A DNA stretch of 33,093 nt from a virus: positions 1 to 33,093 of the IMG/VR virus record IMGVR_UViG_3300035698_013703; one strand, 5' to 3'. The notes beneath the pieces were generated by a model, which saw only the letters and a program-made list of their open reading frames with translations, had not been told where the DNA came from and made no database searches. A program made the translations under genes and the position numbers. Numbering within the stretch: position 1 is the stretch's first letter; each line of letters starts with the position of its first letter. Shown here piece by piece: positions 14,335 to 21,649 of the stretch.

Positions 14335-14497
14335 GATTATTACTGAATGGATTGGATTAAAAACAGAGGACTGGCATTTCCTGTATGGTGTTGCGTTAGT
14401 TGTAATTGGTACAGTACTATTGTTTCCAATAACATTAAAACTTGTAGCTATTATGGCTATTGTGTATGGCGTAGTTGTAATAACTAAAATAAACTAA
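14327..14497 (+). CDS. Small two-helix membrane protein
   Basis: A 56-residue protein that starts inside the last codons of the preceding gene. Two hydrophobic segments (about 18-34 and 38-53) with a short turn suggest a membrane hairpin. It is too generic to assign; a holin or an inner-membrane modifier is conceivable for a small late gene, but nothing in the sequence decides this. Confidence 0.6.
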   Translation: MFKIITEWIGLKTEDWHFLYGVALVVIGTVLLFPITLKLVAIMAIVYGVVVITKIN

Positions 14498-14500
14498 AAT

Positions 14501-15040
14501 ATGGATTATGTTACAACCTTAGCTAAAAACGTAAACCTATTCAAGCTCCGAACTTGGCTTTCAGATTTCCTATTACGTTACCAATTACATAACAACAGCC
14601 AGATTACCATTACAAGCACTGATGGCAATAACAATTGGACGGAAAGCAATGGATTACTATCCAAACTCTCAATGCCAGAATCAAGTTATAATGTTTTAAA
14701 TAAAGCATTGACAGGAACTTGTGTTGGTAGTATAGTACAAGAATATGATAGTTATTACAGGTGGAGGCTGCTTAGGCTAGCACCAAAGCACACGTATAGT
14801 GTACATGTTGATGCTAATTATGGACAAATTAATAAAAGAATACATATTCCAATAATAACCAACCCAAGTGCCGTTCTTGTATTTTACAACAATGACCCAG
14901 CGCGGAATACAACTACCACAATACAAACACACAACCTAAAGGCAGGTAATGTGTACGAAGTTAACACAACAGGGTTCCATACTGCTGTTAATTACGGAAA
15001 TACTGATAGGTATCACTTAGTTGGTGTTAAATATGAATAA
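14501..15040 (+). CDS. Aspartyl/asparaginyl beta-hydroxylase-like 2OG-Fe(II) oxygenase
   Basis: A 179-residue double-stranded beta-helix protein. The iron ligands are H102-x-D104 (in TYSVHVDAN) and H160 (in NTTGFHTAVNYG), with R170 in TDRYHLV as the probable 2-oxoglutarate anchor; KRIHIPIITNP is the usual core strand. It would hydroxylate a protein side chain or a small molecule using O2. It starts four bases after the membrane-protein stop. Another 2OG oxygenase of a different subtype is at 20635-21327. Confidence 0.8.
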   Translation: MDYVTTLAKNVNLFKLRTWLSDFLLRYQLHNNSQITITSTDGNNNWTESNGLLSKLSMPESSYNVLNKALTGTCVGSIVQEYDSYYRWRLLRLAPKHTYSVHVDANYGQINKRIHIPIITNPSAVLVFYNNDPARNTTTTIQTHNLKAGNVYEVNTTGFHTAVNYGNTDRYHLVGVKYE

Positions 15041-15048
15041 CTTAAATA

Positions 15049-15057
15049 GATAAATAC
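15049..15057 (+). promoter_or_regulatory. Late promoter GATAAATAC
   Basis: It is followed by AAGT and then the ATG at 15062; the predicted start of transcription is that ATG. Confidence 0.65.
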
Positions 15058-15061
15058 AAGT

Positions 15062-16591
15062 ATGAAGAAAGTTGTAATATTACCTGGTCGTTTTCAGCCG
15101 ATGCTTTGGCACCATGTCGAAGTATATAAACAATTACAGGCACAATTCCCAGATTCTGATGTATACATAGCAACGTCTAACAAAGTTGATGGCGATTCAA
15201 GTCCATTTGACTTTGAAGAAAAGAAGCAAATTATACAGTCACTAGGTATACCAGCTAAATTTTTATTAAAAGTTGACCGTCCATACTTTAAAGATGATTA
15301 TACCCCTTACTTTGATGACCTCAATACAGTAATAGTATTTGCATTAGGAGAAAAGGACATAGACCGATTTCCGTTTAATAATTTGAACTCTAAAACTGGT
15401 CTTGATATGGCTAAAAAAAATACATCAACCCCTAGATATTTTCAAAAAATAGACACATATATGCAAGATCCTCGGCCCATGGCTGAACGGGGGTATATTA
15501 CCCTCGCACCTAACATTAAGTCGGACAATGAAAAAGATGCAAGTGCAACTACTTTTAGAGATTCAATAGCTGCGGCCCCTGATGTAGAATCGGCTCGACA
15601 AATTGCAGCTAAACAATTCGGAAAACACAATGAAGAAGTTTTTAACTTAATCTATCAAAAAATAAAAGGTAACAATGATGTGAAACAATCTAAAGACAAC
15701 AGTATCTTAGAACAATTAGCAAACAAATTTAACCACTTAATGATAGAAGAGGACGAAGTTGATGAGACTCAAACTGCACATAGTGAAGAATGTGGCAGAT
15801 GCAAAGGCAATGGTTGTAAAACTTGTGATTTTACAGGGCATGGTACGCTCCCATCCTGGGATGCGAAAAAAGAAAAAAGTTTAGGCAATAATGCCAAGGA
15901 AAATAACATGAATGAAGATTTGATAAGAATGCAACAATTAGCTGGACTAACGGAAGCACCAATAGAATTTGATGCTATCAACCCTAAAGACATACGTAAT
16001 GCAGCAAAACGTCCTGGGAATAAATTAAATAGTGATCCAGCTACCGCAGTATTTGGTGATCCAATGCCTAGTCACACAAAAAAGTCGTCAAATAATAACA
16101 TGGGTGGCGGTACAATCGCTAACTTTTTTCCAGCAGATGTAGATATCAACAACCCAACTGTTAAAAAAGAAAACTTTATTAAAGCAATGCAAAAAGCACC
16201 ATCACTGTTGTTTGGTGAAATTAATGCGCGGCTTATAGGAAACGACGATAATAGTTTAGCTGTTAGTGATAGACTTAGTGATATTGTTCGTGAGTTTGAG
16301 GCTGGCGGAAATATGAATACAATAAGTCCAGATGATAAGGAATTTGCATTAAGCATTGCAGTAAATGCAATGCAGAATATGGAACTATATCGTAAAGACG
16401 ATAATGCATTAGATGATGAAGAAGACGAAATACCTGTTGATGACGAATTTGGCAATGATGATGAAATGGATGACCAAGATTTTGGTGATGACGAAGAAGG
16501 TGAAGACGTAAAGGACAGCGATGCTGATTATGCTAAGGAAGAATACAATGAAGCAATTGCCCAAATGAAAATTATGGCTGGTTTGGAGTAA
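15062..16591 (+). CDS. Nucleotidyltransferase-like protein with zinc motif and virion-like C-terminal half
   Basis: A 509-residue composite. Residues 1-200 have a nucleotidyltransferase fold: VVILPGRFQPMLWHHVEVY, where the usual HxGH is degenerate (WHH), and SATTFRDSI at 161-169. Residues 244-255 are a CxxC-x4-CxxC zinc knuckle like half a DnaJ repeat (C244, C247, C252, C255). Residues 283-509 begin with MNEDLIRMQQLAGLTEA and end in a very acidic tail, resembling head or internal proteins of T4-like phages. Because the HxGH is altered the N-terminal domain may not be catalytic. The ATG is four bases after a late promoter and has no Shine-Dalgarno. Confidence 0.75.
   Translation: MKKVVILPGRFQPMLWHHVEVYKQLQAQFPDSDVYIATSNKVDGDSSPFDFEEKKQIIQSLGIPAKFLLKVDRPYFKDDYTPYFDDLNTVIVFALGEKDIDRFPFNNLNSKTGLDMAKKNTSTPRYFQKIDTYMQDPRPMAERGYITLAPNIKSDNEKDASATTFRDSIAAAPDVESARQIAAKQFGKHNEEVFNLIYQKIKGNNDVKQSKDNSILEQLANKFNHLMIEEDEVDETQTAHSEECGRCKGNGCKTCDFTGHGTLPSWDAKKEKSLGNNAKENNMNEDLIRMQQLAGLTEAPIEFDAINPKDIRNAAKRPGNKLNSDPATAVFGDPMPSHTKKSSNNNMGGGTIANFFPADVDINNPTVKKENFIKAMQKAPSLLFGEINARLIGNDDNSLAVSDRLSDIVREFEAGGNMNTISPDDKEFALSIAVNAMQNMELYRKDDNALDDEEDEIPVDDEFGNDDEMDDQDFGDDEEGEDVKDSDADYAKEEYNEAIAQMKIMAGLE
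15908..16591 (+). CDS. Possible nested in-frame gene: virion/head protein
   Basis: Within the preceding gene an internal ATG at 15908 has AAGGA (15896-15900) at seven-base spacing, a better start signal than that of the full-length protein. The 227-residue product would begin MNEDLIRMQQLAGLTEA, very like the N-termini of head-region proteins elsewhere in the window, and would contain an LxE cleavage-like site (LTE) 14-16 residues in. Either two products are made from one frame or this is a recent fusion that kept its start. No direct evidence of translation. Confidence 0.5.
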   Translation: MNEDLIRMQQLAGLTEAPIEFDAINPKDIRNAAKRPGNKLNSDPATAVFGDPMPSHTKKSSNNNMGGGTIANFFPADVDINNPTVKKENFIKAMQKAPSLLFGEINARLIGNDDNSLAVSDRLSDIVREFEAGGNMNTISPDDKEFALSIAVNAMQNMELYRKDDNALDDEEDEIPVDDEFGNDDEMDDQDFGDDEEGEDVKDSDADYAKEEYNEAIAQMKIMAGLE

Positions 16592-17437
16592 CTAACAGAC
16601 ACAGGCAGAGATTAATTTCTCTGCCTGTGTAGGCCAAAATCTGCCAGCTCGTGGCCCGCCATTGCATTTCCCATCACTCTCGCCAGGTACCTTAATCCAC
16701 AAAAACGCATCACACTTATTATTGCCAGTATTACATGTTGGTGGTATGCCTAATGTCCTTCCTGGTGGATTGCACCAATCATTACCAAAAGGCCCATTTC
16801 CGTTTCGACTTGTATCAATAACGAAATGGTCATTAGGACGAAGATCGCACACTTGCATTCCAAAATCCATGCTTTCCTTTGTGCTGCGATAATTGCTAGT
16901 ATTTAAAGCAAATCCCCTAACACTACTATTGCTGACTTGGCATAGCAAGTTATTTGCTTGCTCTGGGGTTAACCAGTTGCTATGTCCTATGTCAATGTAT
17001 ATTTTTGCTGAAGTACGCTCGCATAGCAGTCTAAGGGCATGCCGCATAAGAGCTAATTGATTGGTAGTCGTGTCTGAGTTAAAGTTTAATAAGTGAGGCA
17101 GTGCATCTGGCTCGTATATTATTATAGGACTATATCCAGCTATCCCATCGCAGAAACTATTAATAAAGGACAAATACCCGTCACTACTAGACACACCGCC
17201 CTTGCTGTGTTGGCCCATATCTCTATTAGGCAAGTTATATATAGTAAAAATAGGAAGGCTTGGAGAAGCTCGCTTAAGCAATCTCTGTATGCTTTTAGCA
17301 GGGTATGTTACTTTGCCATTGCGTACACCATACCAAAACGTCATAGGATGTTTAAATATTTCACCTACTGTAGGATAATCTTTGCGGAAATTTTTAACTC
17401 TATCAAAATCATTAATCCAAAAAGGATAAGAAATCAT
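16592..17437 (-). CDS. Glycoside hydrolase family 6 (cellulase-type) enzyme
   Basis: A 281-residue GH6 catalytic domain, complete by motif. NLPNRD (68-73), IIYEPDALPHL (106-116) with the general acid D111, YIDIGHSNWL (147-156), ALNTSNY, FVIDTSRNGNGP (205-216), DWCNPPGRTLG (220-230), FLWIKVPGESDG (245-256) and AGRFWPTQAEKL. GH6 enzymes cut beta-1,4-glucans by inversion. There is no signal peptide and no carbohydrate-binding module, so release would need lysis or a place in the virion. GH6 is unusual in phages; a depolymerase for a cellulose-like host coat is one reading. It overlaps the upstream zincin gene as ATGA. Its last codons form a 13 bp hairpin. Confidence 0.9.
   Translation of the reverse strand: MISYPFWINDFDRVKNFRKDYPTVGEIFKHPMTFWYGVRNGKVTYPAKSIQRLLKRASPSLPIFTIYNLPNRDMGQHSKGGVSSSDGYLSFINSFCDGIAGYSPIIIYEPDALPHLLNFNSDTTTNQLALMRHALRLLCERTSAKIYIDIGHSNWLTPEQANNLLCQVSNSSVRGFALNTSNYRSTKESMDFGMQVCDLRPNDHFVIDTSRNGNGPFGNDWCNPPGRTLGIPPTCNTGNNKCDAFLWIKVPGESDGKCNGGPRAGRFWPTQAEKLISACVC
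16599..16630. terminator. Perfect 13 bp hairpin between convergent genes
   Basis: ACACAGGCAGAGA (16599-16611), six-base loop, TCTCTGCCTGTGT (16618-16630). It lies just after the plus-strand stop and inside the last codons of the minus-strand GH6 gene. No U run follows on either strand, so factor-dependent or bidirectional stopping is inferred. Confidence 0.6.
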
Positions 17438-17850
17438 TTTATTCCATTTGCGTACTTGTTGTATAATATTTTTTCTAATTTAAATGCCTCATGTTCCCAT
17501 GGATGATCTTTTATAGCTAAGTGACGCATTGGAACACCGAGCCATGAAGAGGTATCAGTTAATTCACCTTTTATAAATTGCTTTGCATGTACTAGTTCGT
17601 GACATAGTGTTAATAATATTTCATCATACGGGAATTTATAACCGCAAGACGTGCGGGCAACATCTATCGTAACACCACTTTTATCGCCGAAACAGTATCC
17701 ACTTTCTTGGTTCTCACATGCCGTTACTATGTTTATTATTATTTCGACATCACGTCTTACTCTAGGTAAAAGATCAACTAAAATATTATCACACATTGTG
17801 TATATTAATTTTTTATTGCGTATTTGTCCTACAATATCAACTGCAATCAT
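17434..17850 (-). CDS. SprT-like zinc metallopeptidase (zincin)
   Basis: A 138-residue protein with the HExxH motif H84-E-L-V-H88 in LTLCHELVHAKQFIKGE and a downstream PWEHEAFKLE that could give the third zinc ligand (E119 or E121). The size and layout fit SprT/WLM-type phage zincins. Target unknown. It is linked by ATGA overlaps to the exonuclease upstream and the GH6 gene downstream, so the three are one operon. Confidence 0.8.
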   Translation of the reverse strand: MIAVDIVGQIRNKKLIYTMCDNILVDLLPRVRRDVEIIINIVTACENQESGYCFGDKSGVTIDVARTSCGYKFPYDEILLTLCHELVHAKQFIKGELTDTSSWLGVPMRHLAIKDHPWEHEAFKLEKILYNKYANGIK

Positions 17851-18392
17851 CTTACAAACTTAAAATGGTCATAAACTATCTGTACACACTTGGCTTGCCA
17901 ATAAGCATCAGAAGCTGCATTGTGCAATTCTTTGTTAATGCCCTTTAGTGGACTTTTTGCCATACGATTAAACAATGAGGCACTGTCTTGTTCAGCCCAA
18001 AATGGCCAATTGTAGTGATGATCAAATTGATTATACAAGCTCTTAAGGATAATTAAATCAAACTGAGGATGATGTGCCCATATTTGGTTCACGCCTACCA
18101 TCCATTTATTATATTCAGTAAAAAATGTTTGTAAGGTAACCCTACCTTCTTCTCCAAATGCTTCTTCTTGTATTGCTAATGGCTGCTTGGACCAAAACTC
18201 CATTGTGCCATTGGGTGTTTCATCCATAGTTCGACCAGCGGCTGATTGTTTGTCTACTTCTAATTTCCAATAGCGTTTCTCGTATGGTTCGTTAAACGTA
18301 AATGGGTCAAATTTTACTGCACCAACAGTCAATACAATTGCTGTCGTTGCGACATCGGCAGTTTCAATGTCTACCATTCCATGTGTCGTCAT
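17847..18392 (-). CDS. DEDDh 3'-5' exonuclease (DexA-like)
   Basis: A 181-residue exonuclease. Exo I is MVDIETADV (D8, E10), Exo II is IWAHHPQFDLIIL (D112) and Exo III is HNAASDAYWQAK (H157, D162), giving the DEDDh set. TPNGTMEFWSKQP resembles T4 DexA, a non-essential single-strand exonuclease, and the DUF5051 family. First gene of the exonuclease-zincin-GH6 operon, 25-30 bases after an early-type promoter. Confidence 0.85.
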   Translation of the reverse strand: MTTHGMVDIETADVATTAIVLTVGAVKFDPFTFNEPYEKRYWKLEVDKQSAAGRTMDETPNGTMEFWSKQPLAIQEEAFGEEGRVTLQTFFTEYNKWMVGVNQIWAHHPQFDLIILKSLYNQFDHHYNWPFWAEQDSASLFNRMAKSPLKGINKELHNAASDAYWQAKCVQIVYDHFKFVR

Positions 18393-18420
18393 AATGTAAT
18401 CCTTAATTTAAGTATGCGCT

Positions 18421-18448
18421 ATTATAACACACAATGTAGAACAGTCAA
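18421..18448 (-). promoter_or_regulatory. Early-type promoter for exonuclease-zincin-GH6
   Basis: TTGACT (18443-18448), 16-base spacer ending TGTGT, TATAAT (18421-18426). Confidence 0.7.
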
Positions 18449-18497
18449 TCATAAAAAATCCTTATAAACTAGTAAAGAGTATAAGGACTGTTTTAGG

Positions 18498-19361
18498 TTA
18501 TAAGCGAAGTATAGTATCGTCTGGCAATTCATCGCTGTTAACTTTATTTGCCTCTGGCGGATTTGCGCCAACAACACCGTCAGGCCATACCATTTTTTCA
18601 AACGGTTCTTGGTTTCCCACTTTAACGTTTTCCCACCAAGTAGTATCCTTACCAGTTCTATCTAAAAACCATGCTATCTTGTGTGCTGTTGCCACTCGGG
18701 CGGCCTGTGCTGATTCATGGCCAAAATCCTTAGTGTTTGAAGGGTTGCCTTCTGTATAAAACCGTGATTTATAAGTATCATCGTCATTGTTGCCAGTAAT
18801 ATCTGCTCGATCGTGAATAATATTTATATCAATACGCTTAAAAATATCTAACATGTAGGCAATATGACTAAGCCAAGCATCAGTTTGCGGACTTTGGCAT
18901 AAATGTCCTATTAGTATATACCAATCTCGAGGTATAATTGGAAATATAGCGTAAGGATGTCCATTTTGGTTATCCTTAGGCGCTAGCAAATTAAATTGTC
19001 CCGACTGGGCATTAATAACTTCATCCCAATTTTCGGTAGTCATAATTGCATCGTCGTTCCATATAAACAACCAATCACCAGTTGCATTTCCTGCTAACGT
19101 GTTTATGTAAGTATGCATGTTTTCAAAGCCTAATGGCTTAAACACGTTAGCTCTTGCTTCAATTTTATGTGTTAATAGCATAGGACCAATGTCAGTTTTA
19201 ATAAAGTCTAACACATCATGGTCATCTTCATCTAATCCAAAAAGTATTTCAATATTTGCTGCGTCTTTAGCATTATTAATTAAACTTTCTAAGCTTGTCT
19301 TTAGCGCAGTTGTTCTGCCACGGGTAGGTAGTAGTATTGATATTGTTTTATTAGTAGTCAT
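18498..19361 (-). CDS. Glycosyltransferase-like protein (paralogue of 5583-6311)
   Basis: A 287-residue protein with ISILLPTRGRTTALK at the start, GDWLFIWNDDAIM as the probable metal site, and HPYAIFPIIPRDW and HDRADITGNNDDD, which repeat the signatures of the glycosyltransferase at 5583-6311. It is about 45 residues longer at the C-terminus (KDTTWWENVKVGN and beyond). It starts immediately after the stop of the glycosyltransferase at 19362-20333. Acceptor and donor unknown. Confidence 0.75.
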   Translation of the reverse strand: MTTNKTISILLPTRGRTTALKTSLESLINNAKDAANIEILFGLDEDDHDVLDFIKTDIGPMLLTHKIEARANVFKPLGFENMHTYINTLAGNATGDWLFIWNDDAIMTTENWDEVINAQSGQFNLLAPKDNQNGHPYAIFPIIPRDWYILIGHLCQSPQTDAWLSHIAYMLDIFKRIDINIIHDRADITGNNDDDTYKSRFYTEGNPSNTKDFGHESAQAARVATAHKIAWFLDRTGKDTTWWENVKVGNQEPFEKMVWPDGVVGANPPEANKVNSDELPDDTILRL

Positions 19362-20333
19362 TTACTTTTTGCCTGTTTTAGGTTGTATTTTGGTTGTTTC
19401 ATTTTTACCTGTAAACAACTTTCTAATATTTCCACGGAATGTATAATGTCCAACGTGGTTAAGTGCGGTTCTCGGATCTAACCAAATGTCACCACCTAAC
19501 GCTTGCCATCGTCTACAAAACGTATAGTCTTCTGATAAGTAACGTCTTGATTCTGGGTCAATAATACCATCAAAAATTGAGTACATATGTTTTTCATACT
19601 TCATATCTACGTTAATGTCATTTTTGTAACTTAAATCAGGATGCGCATCAAATAACTTTTGTATAACATCCTTTTTAATGCACATAAACCCTGTACCTGC
19701 ATCTTTTAATTTAACTAAATTGTCAACTATTTGTACCTGTGGTATTGGTTTTCCATTTTCGTCTTTAACAAATTCAAAATTAACAACATAGTTTGAACTA
19801 TGTCCCTCTATAGTAAGCGAAGTTTCTTCTGAATCGGTACGTGCTGCATTAATAATACTATCCCAGTTTATTGCTTTCTTGGGATAAGCACCTACTATTA
19901 CTGGCTTGTCGTATGCAACCATACGTAAAATATCTTCAGGATTAAACTCAATATCAGCATCAATAAAAAACAAATGCGTAGCTGTTGGGTTTTCCATAAA
20001 AAAGCTCACTAGTGTATTGCGGCCTCTTGTAATTAAACTTTCATTAGCTAACGTGCTTATGGTATATTGGATATTGTATTTATTGCAAAGTATAGCCAAT
20101 TGCATCATACTTCTAAAATATGGTTCGCCAATCTGCCCGCCAAAACACGGTGTTGCAATAAAAATATGCTTACTGCGTAACATACCAAGTGGAATTTCAA
20201 TTTTTTGGTCTAGTAAACGATGCATCAGTTCGTCTCTAGACTCGCCTTCTGCTGTTGGAGTTGGAGTTGGAGTTGGAGTTGGAGTTGGAGTTGGTACTGC
20301 TGTTTGCGGTGATGCTACGATCTTGTTAGCCAT
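19362..20333 (-). CDS. GT2-like glycosyltransferase with Pro-Thr linker
   Basis: A 323-residue protein. Residues about 15-28 are seven PT pairs, encoded by a hexanucleotide repeat. The folded part has FIATPCFGGQIGEPYF, STLANESLITRGRNTLVSFF and the metal motif FFIDADIEF (a DxD variant), then AGTGFMCIKKDVI and YLSEDYTFCRRWQALGGDIW, typical of phage and mimivirus GT-A enzymes. It is in one unit with the next glycosyltransferase. The PT linker suggests an attached or tethered enzyme (inference). Confidence 0.8.
   Translation of the reverse strand: MANKIVASPQTAVPTPTPTPTPTPTPTAEGESRDELMHRLLDQKIEIPLGMLRSKHIFIATPCFGGQIGEPYFRSMMQLAILCNKYNIQYTISTLANESLITRGRNTLVSFFMENPTATHLFFIDADIEFNPEDILRMVAYDKPVIVGAYPKKAINWDSIINAARTDSEETSLTIEGHSSNYVVNFEFVKDENGKPIPQVQIVDNLVKLKDAGTGFMCIKKDVIQKLFDAHPDLSYKNDINVDMKYEKHMYSIFDGIIDPESRRYLSEDYTFCRRWQALGGDIWLDPRTALNHVGHYTFRGNIRKLFTGKNETTKIQPKTGKK
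20254..20294. repeat. GTTGGA hexanucleotide repeat
   Basis: Six full GTTGGA units plus GTTGG on the plus strand, encoding (PT)7 in the minus-strand glycosyltransferase. Length changes would stay in frame and alter only linker length. Confidence 0.9.
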
Positions 20334-20408
20334 TGTTTGCTTTCCTGTAATGTGTGTATGCCAATATTTATGTTAATACTGGATACACGTTAGTAGAAAG
20401 CGGTTAAG

Positions 20409-20573
20409 TTATCGTTGTGATGGTTTACTACTGATAAAGACATTAAGCTTTTCAGCCTCAGCAATAATTTCAGCTGTGGATGGCATGTATTCTGGCTTAG
20501 ATGCTTTTGCTTGCAGTATTGCACGAGCTTCTTGAATTAATTCTAATCTTATTTCATATGGTGTTTTTGACAT
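20409..20573 (-). CDS. Small conserved-looking protein (54 aa)
   Basis: It begins MSKTPYEIRLELIQEAR and ends in SSKPSQR. Helical, without a catalytic motif. Short proteins with a TPYEIRLE opening are common in T4-like marine phages, with no known function. The start has a good purine-rich ribosome-binding site (AAGGTAAGGAAACC) and a late promoter 30 bases upstream. Confidence 0.75.
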   Translation of the reverse strand: MSKTPYEIRLELIQEARAILQAKASKPEYMPSTAEIIAEAEKLNVFISSKPSQR

Positions 20574-20605
20574 GGTTTCCTTACCTTACTGCGTCTATGT
20601 TAATA

Positions 20606-20614
20606 CTATTTATC
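20606..20614 (-). promoter_or_regulatory. Late promoter variant GATAAATAG
   Basis: Upstream of the 54-residue gene; the predicted leader is about 28 nt with a Shine-Dalgarno. Confidence 0.55.
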
Positions 20615-20634
20615 AAAATATAGCAATTTTGTGG

Positions 20635-21327
20635 CTACCAAAAAATAATTATTTTATCATCTAGCACATTAAGGTGCATTTGGCACGTTATCCTGCGCTC
20701 TCCGGGAAGTAACGTAAACGGTTCAATGCTATGCAACAAGAGTCCTGGCCATTTATACATGTTGCCTATGCTATAAACAAATGTACTAGGCGTGCTAGAC
20801 TTATCGGCGTTATATAGTAAATTGCCTCCAGTAATTGGGAGACTTAATGGAATGATAACTGAAATTATATTACCAACTGGCATAATTTTGGGCAAATAAT
20901 AGAACGCGTCTTTATGGAAGTTACCAGTATTATATTCTTTCTGCTCAGTTGTGGTATTATCAAATATATGGAAACCTGGATAGTTGCATTTTTTGTTGAA
21001 TGTTGTTGGGAGATTGAACGCCTCTTCCACTGTTGTTATAATTGTTGCGTAATATGTAGAAAAATGTTGATACATTGTATCTTTTATTGTTTGAACATGC
21101 TGTATATATAAGGACTCTGAACAAGCATACATACCACGAGGCAATAATTGAGTAAGAATTGGATTGGAACAATCTGCGAACAACGGCTCCCAGTATTGTT
21201 TTAATTGATCAATATTGTCTATAATATCAGAAACTTCATTATTAGTAAAACAGTTGGTGGCAACTGTTGCAGGCGCATCTTGCTGCTTCTGCCCGCCATT
21301 TCTTAGTAAAGCAAATAGAGGGTTCAT
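20635..21327 (-). CDS. 2OG-Fe(II) oxygenase (prolyl-hydroxylase-like)
   Basis: A 230-residue protein whose second half has the HxD...H...R set: H138-x-D140 (GNFHKDAFYY), H199 (LLLHSIEPF) and R211/R212 (GERRITCQMH), with ISVIIPLSLPITGGNLLY as the core strand pair. Residues 1-110 are helical and not recognised. It probably hydroxylates a protein or nucleic acid component. It lies two bases downstream of the PAAR gene, so a virion-protein substrate is conceivable. Confidence 0.72.
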   Translation of the reverse strand: MNPLFALLRNGGQKQQDAPATVATNCFTNNEVSDIIDNIDQLKQYWEPLFADCSNPILTQLLPRGMYACSESLYIQHVQTIKDTMYQHFSTYYATIITTVEEAFNLPTTFNKKCNYPGFHIFDNTTTEQKEYNTGNFHKDAFYYLPKIMPVGNIISVIIPLSLPITGGNLLYNADKSSTPSTFVYSIGNMYKWPGLLLHSIEPFTLLPGERRITCQMHLNVLDDKIIIFW

Positions 21328-21329
21328 GC

Positions 21330-21599
21330 TTAACTAACAACCATCTTGGATGATCCTGGAGTAACAGTATGACCGCATGCAGCTTGGCTTCCTTGCATCG
21401 CTGGGATCTTCCCGTCAACTAACACTGAAGTTGCGCCACCAGCAACTAAAGTAGGACTAGTGTGTGGGGAATTGCCATGTGTTACTACAGTGTCGCCAAT
21501 AAGGCTAACAGGTTTGCCGTCAACTAACATACTTGTTGCACCAGGGCCAACTATTAACCCGCCCGCAGTGTCTGCATTAATTCTTGCTATTCCTGGCAT
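21330..21599 (-). CDS. PAAR-domain spike tip protein
   Basis: An 89-residue PAAR protein: GGLIVGPGATSMLVDGKPVSL, GDTVVTHGNSPHTSP, a second VAGGATSVLVDGKI and CGHTVTPGSSKM. It caps the baseplate spike like T4 gp5.4, sharpening the membrane-puncturing tip. The His and Cys residues (GNSPH, CGH) are placed for the usual metal at the tip. Confidence 0.92.
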   Translation of the reverse strand: MPGIARINADTAGGLIVGPGATSMLVDGKPVSLIGDTVVTHGNSPHTSPTLVAGGATSVLVDGKIPAMQGSQAACGHTVTPGSSKMVVS

Positions 21600-21649
21600 G
21601 GTATTAAGTGTCCTTAATTCTTTCTTTATTCGCTACTTCTCGCGATATT

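Noticed and set aside
20254-20294. CRISPR-like direct repeats
   Set aside because: The unit is a six-base coding microsatellite without spacers; no CRISPR array is present, and the Cas4-like nuclease at 28304 lacks the cysteine cluster.
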